Assembly: GCF_024166365.1 (NCBI RefSeq)
Contig: NW_026060237.1
Location: 3,100,001-3,164,000, forward strand
Direction: 5' to 3'
DNA length: 64,000 nt
Origin: Elephas maximus indicus
Lineage: Eukaryota; Chordata; Mammalia; Proboscidea; Elephantidae
Position numbers and translations under genes: made by a program. Below are positions 10,086 to 20,230 of the stretch, one piece after another (position 1 is the stretch's first letter; each line of letters begins with the position of its first letter). The notes under the pieces were generated by a model, which saw nothing but the letters and a program-made list of their open reading frames with translations, was not told where the DNA came from and searched no databases.

Positions 10086-10779
10086 AAGCAGCAATAACAC
10101 ACCTAAGTATAAACTCCAAAGAAATGAACAGAAGGACTAAAACAGTTATTTGTAAAGCAATGTTTAGAGAAGCATGATTCACGAGTGCCAAAGGGTGGAA
10201 GTATTTAAGTGTCCATCAGCATATGAACTGATATACAAAATATGATACATACAGTGAAACATTAGTCAGCCATCAAAAAGAATGGAGTTATAATGCATGT
10301 TATGACATGGATGAATTACAAAAACACTATGTAAGTAAAGGAACCCGCACAAAATCTGATAACTATTTTACAGTTCCATTTATACTAGGTATCTAGAATA
10401 GGCCAATGACTTATTGCTTAATGGGTACAAAGTGACTATGTGAAATGAGGAAAACATCCTGGAAATACATATTTGTAATTGTTATCACAGTATTATGAGT
10501 GTACTTAACATCGGTTAATTGTAAACTAAAAAAAAAAAAAAAAAAGAAGTAGTAAGAACTGCTATGTACATTTTACCACAATAAAATTAAAACAAAACAA
10601 AAACACACAGAAAAGTTTGCTGACCACTGTAGCCAACAACTCCAGCCTTTAATTAATTTAGTCTTCAGTAGTGCTTTACGTAATACATGGATAAAGAGTT
10701 TGTTCTCATTACCCACTCTGCTTTGCTGTATGTATTTGAGTGCAGTTTTACATAAATTTTTTATCTCTACATTTCCCAT

Positions 10780-10985
10780 ACTAGAGGGTCCAGGATTGTG
10801 CAGATGATCTTCGTGCTTGGCTACTAACAAAAAGTTTGGGGGATCACTTAGAAGCACCTTGGAAGAAAGGTCTGGCACTCTACTTCCAAAAAAAATCTTC
10901 CATTCAAAACTCTATGGAGCAGGTCTACTCTGACACACATGAGGTCACCACGAGTCAAAAGGGACTGGGAGGTAATTTTTTTCCT
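10780..10985 (+). mobile_element. AfroSINE-type SINE (long-body subfamily)
   Basis: Sense copy: 'agggtccaggattgtgcaga', 'agaagcaccttggaagaaagg', 'ctatggagcaggtctactctgacacacatg'. It is diverged. Confidence 0.7.
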
Positions 10986-11640
10986 CTAAGTGGGTGGGCA
11001 AACGGCTTGAGAATGTCCAAAAGGACATCATGAGTATGACACAAGGGATCAAAGTGTTATGTGCAGTAACTTTGCCTCCCTCTTGGCTATTTCTCTGTTC
11101 AGTGAAAGTCAGAGAGAATGGCAGAGGTTGGGAAGGAATCTGTGCAACTAGGTATGCCTACACCCAGCTTTCGAAAATATAGAGATTAAGCAGGAACCTG
11201 TGGAACATTACTTTATAGTGTTCCTATTATTCAGCAATAAAAAAAAAAAAAGGAAAACAAAAAGATAAATGAACTCAGACAAGAAAAGAAAATGAAAAGG
11301 GCAGACAGAGAAAATGAACAAGTATTTTAAATGCTAATGTGGCAACCCAAGTCCTTCTAAGGGTTCTGACCGAAAGGTAATAAAGTGGTCCCTCAGGCTA
11401 GTTTTCCTGAGGATAATTAGCAGGGTGTGTTGATCCAGACTTCAAAATACTGGGCTTGTTGCTTCAGATCTAAGAAAGAAATATGACTGAGCTTCTGTAA
11501 GGTTTAAGGATTGAATCGACTGGAATTCAAGGGGTTTGGTTTGGGTTCTCAGCCACCCTCACTGCCACCATTTCTGTCTAACAAGCAGGCTGATGGCGGA
11601 GAGGCTTCACGGTCGAGGTAGGTGTTCTTGAGGCTCCAAA
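10986..11640. other. Unassigned sequence upstream of the TSPY-like locus
   Basis: There is a short A-rich stretch near 11238-11300 that may be a poly-A remnant. No gene is recognised. Confidence 0.45.
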
Positions 11641-11709
11641 GGGAATATGATGGGGAGAGCTCGGAAAGAGGATGCTTCCAGCCACAGCCATCAACGCGAG
11701 ATTGCCTGC

Positions 11710-12471
11710 GAGCAGTTCTCCTGGAGATCAGATGTGACAGGAGGGTTTCTGGCTGCGTGGAGTAAGGAAACACATGGTGCAGGCTCCTTGTATAGGACAC
11801 CGATTTCAGCCACGTTATGGGTTGTCCCCAGCTGAGGAGCCATGCACAAAACCTGTTGCCCTCCAGTTGATTTTCACTCATAGCGGCCCTAAAAGACAGA
11901 GTCGAACTGCCCCATAGAGTTTCCAAGGAGCGCCTGGTGGGTTTGAACTGCCGGGCCTTTGGTGAGCAGCAGCAGCCTTTAGAAACTACACCACCAGGGT
12001 ATCCAGCTGAGGACGGAGAGACAAATGAGTACCTCTGGAGGCAGGCAGAGTAGAGAGGAGCCACCGTGTGCCTGTAGGTGCAGCCTGGACCTCCTGCAGC
12101 GCTAATGACCAGGGTCCAGCCACGTTCCATCTGGAAGGCCAAGATGACCCCCTCTGTCCTGTGCAGGGCGCCCTCTGCAGGCTGGCCCCGGTAGTGCAGA
12201 GGCTGCCCTGAGTCTGAGCGAGGCAAGGGGCGGGGTAGGAGTAGGAGCAGTCTAGCCCCTGGCGGTCACTGATTGGTTGCGTTTGGCGACGTCGCCAGTG
12301 CTGGGAAAAAGGCCCGTTCCCGCCAAGTGCCGAGATTCTCTCCAGAGAGACCTGCTGGCACCCAACCTCGCTCTCCACGAGCAGAGAATTCTGAGAAGAG
12401 GGACTGACCAGGGCCAGGTGCGTCTACCGTCCCCGGGAGGTCTTCACCCCCGCAGTCCCCGACCAGCCCCC
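11710..12471 (+). promoter_or_regulatory. 5' flank of the TSPY-like gene, copy 1
   Basis: This block is homologous to 16645-17167 upstream of the second copy. It becomes GC-rich towards the gene. It contains a GC box GGGGCGGGG at 12227-12235 and an inverted CCAAT box (ATTGG) at 12272-12276. An ATTGG is also found upstream of copy 2 at 16975-16979. No TATA box is seen. A SINE splits the block at 11839-12002. Promoter function is inferred from position and conserved boxes. Confidence 0.5.
11839..12002 (-). mobile_element. AfroSINE in TSPY copy-1 5' flank, with target duplication
   Basis: Antisense AfroSINE ('cagttgattttcactcatagcgg', 'gccccatagagtttccaagg', 'aactacaccaccagggt'). It is bounded by ccagctgagga at 11828-11838 and 12003-12013, a perfect 11-bp duplication. 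The corresponding place in copy 2 (near 16760, 'ctgcaactgaggactgag') has no insertion. Confidence 0.9.
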
Positions 12472-13057
12472 ATGGCGAGTGAGGCGCGGCCTGGGGAAGG
12501 CAGGGCTGCCCGGGGAGGACAGCGGCCTGCGAAGTGGCCCTTTAAAAAGACAGTACCCGGGGTGTCCCGGGGAGCAGCCCCCGGAGAGCTGTAGCGCCAA
12601 GATGGAGCAGGCCGCAGCGGGTGCGCAGGCGAAGGACGAGACGCCTGAGGAGGCTGCCATCTTCCGTAGGGTGCTGGTAGAGGAGAGCGGGGCCTGGGGG
12701 GGAGAGCGGAGGTGCACGAGGAGGAGGTGGTGGTGGTGAAGGACATAACTGAGGAGGTGGAGGTCGTGACCATGGGGGACGGGGGACGAGGAAGAACAGG
12801 AACAGGCGGAGGAGCAGGAGCAGCGCGAACAGCCCCAGGCCGAGCAGGCCCTGTCTTCGCCGGGACCCTCCAGCACCCAGCGCTTCCTGGAGGCCTTGGA
12901 GGCCCTGGAGGCCCTTCAAATGGAGATATGGCCTGTGAACACCAAGGCCAGCAGGGCCTACTTTCGCCTGAGGAGTAAGCTGGTGCAGAGTTGTAAGCCA
13001 CACCTCGACCGCAGAAGCGCCATCATCCAGGGCATCCCGGGATTCTGGGTCAAAGCA
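12472..13057 (+). CDS. TSPY: TSPY-like exon 1, frame-disrupted
   Basis: Possible starts are ATG at 12472 (MASEARPGEG, which stops at 12594) and ATG at 12602 (MEQAAAGAQAKDETPEEAA). The second frame runs to LVEESGA, then passes into GERRC...WWW and stops at 12737. Meanwhile the frame one base back reads EVHEEEVVVVKDITEEVEVV and MGDGG. A second shift at 12773-12790 returns to the original frame, which then reads DEEEQEQAEEQEQREQ and continues openly through LEALQMEIWPVNTKASRAYFRLR and KPHLDRRSAIIQGIPGFWVKA to 13057. The acidic/glutamine-rich stretch followed by the NAP-like helix is characteristic of TSPY. Both breaks lie in G-runs, so sequencing or assembly error must be excluded. The donor is GTATCC. 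Confidence 0.75.
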
Positions 13058-14133
13058 GTATCCTTTCAGTGGGAGCTCCGACTGATGGGAGGTGGGTGAG
13101 GGAAGAGGGTTAAAAGAGCAGAAAGGTGGGTGGGGAGGGTGCATGGTGTCCAGAGGGGACACAGGTAGTGGAATAGAGCCAGGGCAGCATCTACACTAAG
13201 CGAACCCTGAGGTGGGGACTGCAGGTGAATCTTTTGGCCCTGTCCTGAGCAGGGCATACCTTTCCAGGGACTAGGAGCAGAGGCCACAGGCAGCATAAGA
13301 ATAGCTTCCAGGAACCTGAATGTCCATGCCAGTCAGTCACTAAAAAACAAATCCAGTGCTGCCGAGTCGATTCTTACTCATAGCGGCCCTAGAGGGAAGA
13401 GTAGAACTGCCCCATAGAGTTTCCAAGGAGCGCCTCATGGATTGGAACTGCCAGCCCTTTGGTTAGCAGTCCTAGTACTTAACCACCCCGCCACCGGGGT
13501 TTGCATTCAGCCACTACCAGTACCTCATCCCCAAAAGGCAAGGTTCTCCTTACTCATGTTTTCTTTGCTGAGCAGCCGTTGTCTTTTACACGATCTCAGC
13601 ACCCCAACCCAGAACACACCAGCGAGCTCCAGCCTCTACATCCACATCCCCCTCTCCACAGTCTCCAGATATGTGCCCTCTCATTGCCTCATAGGAATCC
13701 GTCAGAGTTCCAAACAGAACCAAGCACCCATGCGAAGTGCCTGGGGTTCATCTAGGACACATAGCATCAAGGGTTTGCCCTCAGCATCCTGACTGAGGAC
13801 CAGAGGCAGCCACAGGAGAGGAGGACAGCCCACATGAAGACAGTAGAAGTGTAAGGTAAATTACAGCACATAGAGGGTCAGGTATCAGGAGTCTCAGGAG
13901 ACAGACTATTTGTGAGCCTAAGATAGCTTCACATGAGCACAAAGGCCAGGACAATACTAGGCCTCAAGATGCATATGTTCATTGGATGACAGTTGAGGGG
14001 GAGTGTGGGTGGGTGTGGCAATGACAGGAGGTCTGGGAGACTGCCTGCCCAGCCACTGGTTGCTGGCCATGTGTGCTCATCTGTTGTGACCTCTACTGTG
14101 CCTGGCCTCAGAAAGCTTCTTGACCCCATACAG
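13058..14133 (+). other. TSPY-like intron 1
   Basis: GT at 13058 and AG at 14132-14133. It contains one AfroSINE (13341-13501). The remaining sequence is not recognised. Confidence 0.65.
13341..13501 (-). mobile_element. AfroSINE in TSPY-like intron 1
   Basis: Antisense, close to consensus: 'gccgagtcgattcttactcatagcgg', 'gtagaactgccccatagag', 'ttaaccaccccgccacc'. The flanks show an imperfect 'tcagtcac'/'tcagccac' similarity. Confidence 0.85.
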
Positions 14134-14211
14134 GTTGCAAACCACCCTCAGATGTCAGCCTTGATCAGTGAGAAAGATGAAGACATGCTCAGCTACCTGA
14201 TCAATTTGGAG
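14134..14211 (+). CDS. TSPY: TSPY-like exon 2
   Basis: 26 codons in phase 0: [20 protein letters not shown] and on to NLE. It carries the strongly conserved [10 protein letters not shown]...DEDMLSY core of the NAP/SET domain. Acceptor ATACAG, donor GTTAGA. It is intact. Confidence 0.85.
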
Positions 14212-14347
14212 GTTAGACCCAGAGCTCAGGTGGGGAAGGGGAACTAGAAAGGATTCATCCATACAAACAGGCATGGGCTCGTCTCCCCAAAAGGGGAACT
14301 CTCCTAAAAAAGACATCTCACCTTCCTCATCTGCTCATTTCTCCCAG

Positions 14348-14459
14348 GTAGAGAATTTCATCCACCCCAATAATGGCTGCAAAATCATATTTTTCTTTTG
14401 GAGGAACCCCTGTTTTCGGAATGAAGTGATCATTAAGGGATATGACATTACCATCACTG
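14348..14459 (+). CDS. TSPY: TSPY-like exon 3
   Basis: 112 bp, entered in phase 0 and leaving one base for exon 4. It encodes VENFIHPNNGCKIIFFFWRN followed by PCFRNEVIIKGYDITIT, corresponding to the beta-hairpin part of the NAP domain (family form: KIMLFF..NPYFQNKVI.KEY). A pyrimidine-rich acceptor ends CTCCCAG, and the donor is GTAAGA. It is intact. Confidence 0.85.
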
Positions 14460-14552
14460 GTAAGAAGTGGCTCCCTTGATGGATAGATTGTCAGAGGTGT
14501 TTTGTAGGCCAACATGATCTAGGCCTTTTCCTCCATTCCTGTATTTCCCCAG

Positions 14553-14698
14553 GATATACGGCATTTTATTCCACTCTGATCCAGTGGTTCCAGAATTATG
14601 AATGTGAGGCTCACGGCCTCAGGCATCATGACACCAGCGTTAACTTCTTCAACTGGTTGTCTCTTCCCAACTTCTCAGGGTGTAACAGGATTACTGAG
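14553..14698 (+). CDS. TSPY: TSPY-like exon 4
   Basis: 146 bp. The first two bases complete the split Gly codon. It encodes YTAFYSTLIQWFQNYECEAH, then GLRHHDTSVNFFNWLSLPNF and SGCNRITE, with the family's RRHH-N-S-NFFNW signature well kept. Acceptor CCCCAG, donor GTAGGC. It is intact. Confidence 0.88.
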
Positions 14699-14798
14699 GT
14701 AGGCCTTTGTAGATAAGGTGAGAAATGGCTTGATGTGTTCCCAGCTACTTTGGAAATGAGTGCTGACCCTGGCATGATCTTTCTGTTTGCACTACCAG

Positions 14799-14882
14799 AT
14801 CATCAACAAGGACCTATGGATTAATCCCCTGAAGTACGACCTGAGTGAGGGCAGAACCAGGACAGGAATGGGGAGAGACCAG
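14799..14882 (+). CDS. TSPY: TSPY-like exon 5
   Basis: 84 bp in phase 0: IINKDLWINPLKYDLSEGRT followed by RTGMGRDQ. KDLW.NPL.Y is the last conserved NAP-domain motif. The donor GTGAGG at 14883 suggests a small terminal exon, as in human TSPY. If it is unspliced, the frame closes at 14945. Confidence 0.82.
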
Positions 14883-16644
14883 GTGAGGACCATGGTACGG
14901 GGCGTTGACATGAGGGTTGTCTGGGGACCAAGGAGCACCTTCTAGAGTCAGTGTGAGATGGGAACATTAGAGAAATGTAATGCAAAATAGGCTATAGCTA
15001 GGATAACTTAATCTCAGTGAGAAGTATAACTGCCCATGGAGACTCAGAGAGAAGTAAGGATGTATTATTAATATGTGTTCTCTGGACTATCATTTCATGG
15101 CTATGAAAACACCCTCAGCCCTCCTGCCTCCCCTGAAGTTCTGCCTCCTGCTCAGGTCCTCCTAGCATCCTCCCACCAGTATCCATAAATCTTTATCAGT
15201 GAGTCATCCTTAGAATTTACAATTCCATGGGAAGGTTGTGCAAGATTGTGGAGGATAGTTTTGAATTTATGTGGGAGGAAATGTAATAGATCACAAATAT
15301 GGAACAGACAGTCCATGAGGAGTTAACACAGTATTTAATATTTCAGTGAAAATATGTTGTGTGCCTGTGTCTGTGTGTGTGTATGTGTCATCAAGGTCAC
15401 TCCCAGCACTTGGCATGAACATGATGCAGCATCAAACTTCACCTAAAGGAGTACAAAAAAAAAAAATCCAAGAAGCCACTTTAGATTTGGAAATGAATAA
15501 TCAGCACGGATCCTGTGAACAGGACAGAAATGAAGAAGCAGTTGGATGGTAGAAGATAAAAAGGGATTGAGATGCAGATAAACCTTGAAGGATATTGAAA
15601 AATAAACACTTCCAAGTGTCTGTCTGTGTCTAAGTGTGAGTACATGTGCTAGGTAGATGGTGACTTGAAGGAATAAAACAAATCCTGACACTGGACTTTT
15701 GAAATCACTGCTCAGGAGGTCCCAGTGTATAGGGGGAGCCAGGACTATAAAGCTAGAGGGAAGGGATTCAACAGGCTTTGAGGACACAATTCTTTCCACA
15801 GGACAGTACCTGGGAGTAGGAGGATAAAGAGATAGCAGTTTATTGGGGCCTTAAGGTTTTCTATTGAAAAAGGAAGGATGGGCTTAAAGAGCAGGGTCTG
15901 GCAGTCTGGTAACATTTCAGTGGTACCTTTTGGGTATATTCACGCACATTCATGTGACAAAAGACAGAGGGATTTCCCTAGCAGCTCCCCCTCTCAGGCC
16001 AGCAAGTATATGAGAAGGGGTCCATTATGGGTCTGCTTTAACCTTCCCTGGCATTATTAGATAGGGCAACAGAGGAAGAAAGGCAAGCACAGAATCAGGC
16101 AAGAAATAAGAGAAATACACAGTGGGACACAGGGAAGGAACAAGGATGTGAAATGACCAGCCTACTGTGGGACCCAAATTCCCTACCAATGATTTGGTCA
16201 GAGGACAGCAAAGCTCCTCCCTGGGCTACTTTTGCTGAGGAGCGGTAGCATGGCCTGGCGACTGAATCCTCCAAGTTGCTGCAGTTAGGTTGTCAGATCA
16301 GGTGAGTCACTGGGACCAAGGTCCTGTCAGGTCTGACATTTCATTGATTGCTTCTTTCCTTCTCTCCTTTTTCTTGGTTTCTTTCTTTGCCACCACCACC
16401 CCAAGACCGACACCTCACCTGTCTCTTTCTGTCTCACTCTTTTTCTTTATCCCATGCATTTTTTCTTCCTTGCCTCCCCAATGCCTCCCTGTCCTTTTCA
16501 TCTCACTGTGTCCCTTCCTTCTTTCTTTGCTACGATTACTGTTTAAGATTCGGTCTATTGGAGACAGGGACTTCAGGGTGGCCTTAGGTGGGCCCACGGA
16601 GAAGTGTGTGGGAAAAGTAGGGAGAGAAGGAGGCTTCTAGACTC
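14883..16644. other. 3' flank of TSPY-like gene
   Basis: It probably contains the missing terminal exon, which I could not identify. A short TG-rich stretch occurs near 15358-15388 and pyrimidine-rich sequence at 16340-16520. There is no recognisable SINE or LTR, which is unusual for this window and suggests that the flank belongs to the duplicated TSPY unit or is unique DNA. Confidence 0.45.
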
Positions 16645-17167
16645 AAGCAGTTGTCCTGTGCCACGGTCAAAACAGGAAAGTTTCTGGCTGGGTGGGGTGA
16701 GAAAGGGCAAGGTGTCGGCTGCCTGTGTGGGGCACCGATTTCAGCCATGTGACGGCTTGTCTGCAACTGAGGACTGAGTGACAAGTGGTGGCAGGCACAG
16801 TAGAGAGGCGCCACCACGTGCCTGCAGGAGCAGCCTGGACTTGCTGCAGCTCTAATGACGAGGGTCCAGCCACCTTGCATCTGGAGGGCCAGGGCGACGG
16901 CCTCTGTCCTTGGCGGGGCGCCCTCTGCAGGCTGGGGCCTAGTGGTTAAGAGGCAGCTCTGGGTGGGAGGCGGGATTGGTTCCCTTCAGGACAACCGCCT
17001 GGGGCAGGGCAAAGCCGGTTCCCGCCGGAGGTGTGCAGACTGTGCATAGCCAGGGTTAGGCGCCCGCGCTCTGTATCCACCAGGGGGCGCTTCTGAGAAG
17101 AGCGGCTGACCCGGGCCAGGTCGGTCTACCGTCCCCGTGACACCTGCCCCAGCGGCCACCAGACCCC
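16645..17167 (+). promoter_or_regulatory. 5' flank of TSPY-like copy 2
   Basis: Collinear with copy 1 at 11710-12471: 'tttctggctg', 'ggcaccgatttcagccatgtga', 'gcaggcacagtagagaggcgccacc', 'gcgccctctgcaggctgg'. It has an ATTGG box at 16975-16979 and no SINE at the position where copy 1 carries one. Many point differences separate the two, so the duplication is not recent. Confidence 0.7.
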
Positions 17168-17655
17168 ATGGTGAGTGAGGCGCGGCCTGGGGAAGCCGGG
17201 CTGCCCCGGGACCTTGGGAGGACAGCGGCCTGCGAAGTGGCCCTTTAGAGGGACAGTGTGCAGGGTGTCCCGGGGAGCAGCCCCCGGGGAGCTGTAGCGC
17301 CAAGCCGGAGCAGGTCGCAGCAGGTGCGCAGGGAAGGACGAGACGCCTGAAGAGGCCGCCGTCTTCTGTGGGGTGCTGGTAGAGGAGAGCGGGGCTGGGA
17401 GGGGGAGATGGAGGCGCAGGAGGAGGTGGTGGTGGCGGGGGGTGGAACGCCGGAGGTGGAGGTTGTGGCCATGGGGGACTCGCAGGAGCAGGAACAGGAA
17501 AAGGCGAAGTAGCAGGAGCACCGCAAAGAACCCGAGCCCAAGCCGGCCCAGCCTTGGCCTGCACCCTGCAGCCTCGGGCGCTCCCGGGAGGTTGTTCAAT
17601 AGAGCTGAACGCCTGGAACGCCAGAGCCAGCAGGGCCTACTTCCGCCTGCGGTGT
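17168..17655 (+). pseudogene. TSPY: TSPY-like copy 2, exon 1 only, truncated
   Basis: Homologous to exon 1 of copy 1 from the ATG context through IELNAWNARASRAYFRLR, where identity ends at about 17655 within the sequence corresponding to copy-1 position 12973. From the ATG at 17168 the frame stops after 26 codons. Further on, LVEESGA and EAQEEVVV...EVEVVAMGDS lie in frames one base apart, the same displacement as in copy 1, and a stop follows EQEKAK. Exons 2-5 are absent, and AT-rich antisense L1 sequence begins at once. It is a dead partial duplicate. Confidence 0.8.
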
Positions 17656-20230
17656 TTTATGCTTATGTAAATATAAAGTTATTTTGTTCTAAACTTTGAA
17701 TCAGTTTTAAGTGCAAATGTTTTAATGGTTTCCTTTCAGAATGTACATTACTGGTGCAGAGAAATACACTGGACTTAGCTCATTTTGCTATTGTGTCCTA
17801 CAATTTTAGTTTATTTACTATCTCGGATGGTTTTTGCTGTTTTTTGTGGATTTTATAGAACATTTATTGTAAGTTTATGTCATATGTGGAAGGAGATAGT
17901 TTTACTTTTTCACTTCCGATTTGATGCCATCTGTATCTTGCTAAATTTCTCTGGCTAGAGCTCTGGGCGTACTGTTGAATACAAATGGCAAAGCAGGCAT
18001 AGTAGTTTTGTTCTTGGCAGTAGTGGGGTGCTTCTAGTATTTCTCTATTGAATGTGGTGCTAGTTTGGGGTTTTTAATAAATTTCCTTTTGACGTTAAGT
18101 ATGCTTCTAATTCTAGTTTGAGGGTTTTCATCATGAAAGGCTGTTGGGTTGTGTCCAGTTTGCTTCTGCACTGAGATGACGTAAATTTGCTCTTCATTCT
18201 CTCAATGTGCTGTATTATGTGTATGAATTTTTATACATTCAGCCAGCTTGTATGATGGGAATACCTTCTGTCTGAACGTGGAATATAATCCTTGTAATTA
18301 TCTGCTAGCATTCTCTTCAGGATTTTTGCAGGCTTATCCATGCAACGTATTTCTCTGTAGTTGTTTTTTTGTTTCCCTCCTGGCCTATTTTTCTAGCTTT
18401 GATGTCAATGTAACGTTAGACTCATAGAATGAGACAGAAAGTGTTCTCTAAGGTAGTGCTTTTGGAAGACCTTTACTTTGCTTGCTCTCTTGGTGTTTTA
18501 CTGACTTTATCGCACTGCAACTTTTTAATTTTGCTCTAACTTTTTTCTGCATTTTTTCATTTTCCTTCTTGATGGTTTCCCTTCAAATTATGTTAACACC
18601 TTAAGTTCAGAAAACATTCATTGTACCTTCATACTAATTTAGTTTTAGTAGTATACAGTTGTCCATCTTTTGGGTATGTTGTTATTGTCACACATTACAT
18701 CTGAACATAGTGCAAGTCTAATACCATATGCATAATTGTTTTGTACAGTTTTCCTTAAATAATACAGGAATCAAAGAGTCATTTCAAAGGAACTACAACA
18801 AAATGGTTTTATATCTTAATTCTACTTGTTATGTATAATTTATGCATACATATCTGTATTACATGTACGTACATATATGTATTGTTATTGTTATAAATAT
18901 ACTCATATAATTGTACTTCGGTATCTATCCTCATTTTTTAGCAGTGATAATCTTTTCCCCACTCACTTCCTTTGTCTTGCCTTTGTCCATATATTACACA
19001 TGCATTAATTTTGTATATAGCATAGGTTCAACAATGTATATCATTTCATATCAATTTCTTCTCTGTTTATCATTTCACATGATTTCTTTTAAAAAAACAG
19101 GATAAAGAAGGTAGCATATGCATTTTCAACAAATGCATTTTTAAAGTGACCTTTGTCTGTGTTGAGTTACTCTTTTAGTCTTTCTCACGAAAGATGAGCT
19201 GGAGACAAACTCTCTCCATGTCTCTTTAACTGGAAATTTTTTAATTTGCAATAATTCTTTTAATTATACCTTTACCAGACAAAAGGTCCTTGGTTGACAT
19301 TTTTGTTTCCTTTGATAACTTGGCAGATCCTATCTCTTTGCCTTCTAGCGTCTTGTCTTTCTGCTTAGAGATCATCTTTTAATCTTACTGTGTTTCTGTT
19401 GTCGATGTATTTTTTCTTGCTGCTTAGAGATTTTCAGCTTGTATTTAGCTTTTAGCATTTTTATTTTGATATGTTTATTTGTAGATTCCTGCATTTTACC
19501 TCCTGGGAAATATTGGAGCTTCCTAGATGTACAGGTTATTTTTTTTAATCCATTTCTGAACTGTACCGAAATTATTCCTTTAATTCCTTCCTTCCTCCCT
19601 CCTTCCCTCCCATTATCCCTCCCTCCCTCCCTCTTCTCACTCCTCTCCTTACATTATTCCCATAACCCATTCAGTGGTGACCTTAATGGCGCCCCATATT
19701 TTTCTGAGGCCCGGTTCATTTGTCTGCATTCTTTAGACACTGTCCTTCAAATTCCATCACTTCTGTCCATCTAACTTTAAATTTTCTGGTTACTGGCAAA
19801 TTATACCCATCGCAACTCTGTAATTTCCATTTGAAGAAAATTTATATCTCTTCATTAATATTCTTCATTGACATGACATTCTCATTACACCTTTCTTTGG
19901 CTGTTCAATCATGCTTTCCTGTAGTTCTGTGAAATTGTTCTCTGTTACAGTCAACTTTTGTTGGTTTCACAGGCAGTTATTTTGCCTGCATTATTGCCGA
20001 TATACGGGTCATACTTCTGTTTTCCTTTACATGTCTCATGATTTTCTTTCTCTTTTTCAATGAGGAGGAGCTATATGTTTTAGATAATGCTTTGTAGTAA
20101 CTCTGGCTACTGTCCATTCCTCGGTGGCTTGTTATTGTTAATTGTTTGTATATTTGTTCAGTAACTGAATGGAATATTTTAGTGAAGTGTGTTCCTTACC
20201 TAAAGCTTTTAGACTCTGATGTTCCTCCTC
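17656..20230 (-). mobile_element. Old antisense L1 sequence
   Basis: AT-rich sequence with typical reversed L1 ORF2 phrases ('ctctggctagagctctggg', 'ggcaaagcaggcatagtag', 'catcatgaaaggctgttgggttg', 'cttcaggatttttgcaggc') to about 18420. Beyond that, 18420-20230 is more diverged and resembles the 3'/internal regions of ancient L1M-type elements ('gagattttcagcttgtattta', 'ttcctgcattttacctcctggg'). There is no usable frame. A CT-rich (CCTT/CCCT)n patch lies at 19585-19640. Confidence 0.65.

Larger units (their letters stand above)
6245..10545 (+). mobile_element. L1 (sense), interrupted by RTE insertions
   Basis: Three collinear L1 segments: 6245-7200 (ORF2 reverse-transcriptase region, with 'gatgccaaagccagacaaagac', 'agaccaatatcactca' and 'ggatggcccctatcac'), 8691-9184 (ORF2 C-terminal region) and 10086-10545 (3' UTR, 'ggaagtatttaagtgtccatcagc', ending in poly-A at 10528-10545). 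All frames carry stops. RTE copies occupy 7203-8690 and 9185-10085 and are therefore younger than the L1. Confidence 0.8.
12472..14882 (+). pseudogene. TSPY: TSPY-like gene, five exons, exon 1 disrupted
   Basis: The exons together show the order and landmarks of testis-specific Y-encoded protein, a SET/NAP-superfamily factor of male germ cells. In order they give KPHLDRRSAIIQGIPGFW (exon 1), [20 protein letters not shown] (exon 2), FFFWRNPCFRNEVIIKGY (exon 3), RHHDTSVNFFNW (exon 4) and KDLWINPLKY (exon 5). Exon phases match between neighbours and GT/AG ends are present for all four introns, so this is not a processed copy. Exon 1 changes frame at least twice and has in-frame stops between the breaks, so a full-length protein cannot be read. 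The exon 5 donor (GTGAGG at 14883) implies a further short last exon, which I did not find. The autosomal TSPYL genes are intronless in their coding part, and the X-linked TSPX/TSPYL2 has a longer exon 1 and an acidic tail, so TSPY is the better fit. Whether other intact copies exist in this genome cannot be seen here. Confidence 0.8.

Noticed and set aside
12424-13162. Long minus-strand open frames rich in Pro/Ser/Leu across the TSPY exon 1 region
   Set aside because: They are antisense shadows of a GC-rich, acidic-coding exon; similar shadows occur over copy 2. There is no family signature.
12472-14882. TSPX/TSPYL2 or autosomal TSPYL identity
   Set aside because: TSPYL coding regions lack introns, and TSPYL2 has a much longer N-terminus and acidic C-terminus that are not seen here. 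A phylogeny would be decisive.
15346-15799. Terminal TSPY exon candidates downstream of exon 5
   Set aside because: The expected last exon is only a few codons, so any AG followed by a short frame would fit. No site could be preferred.
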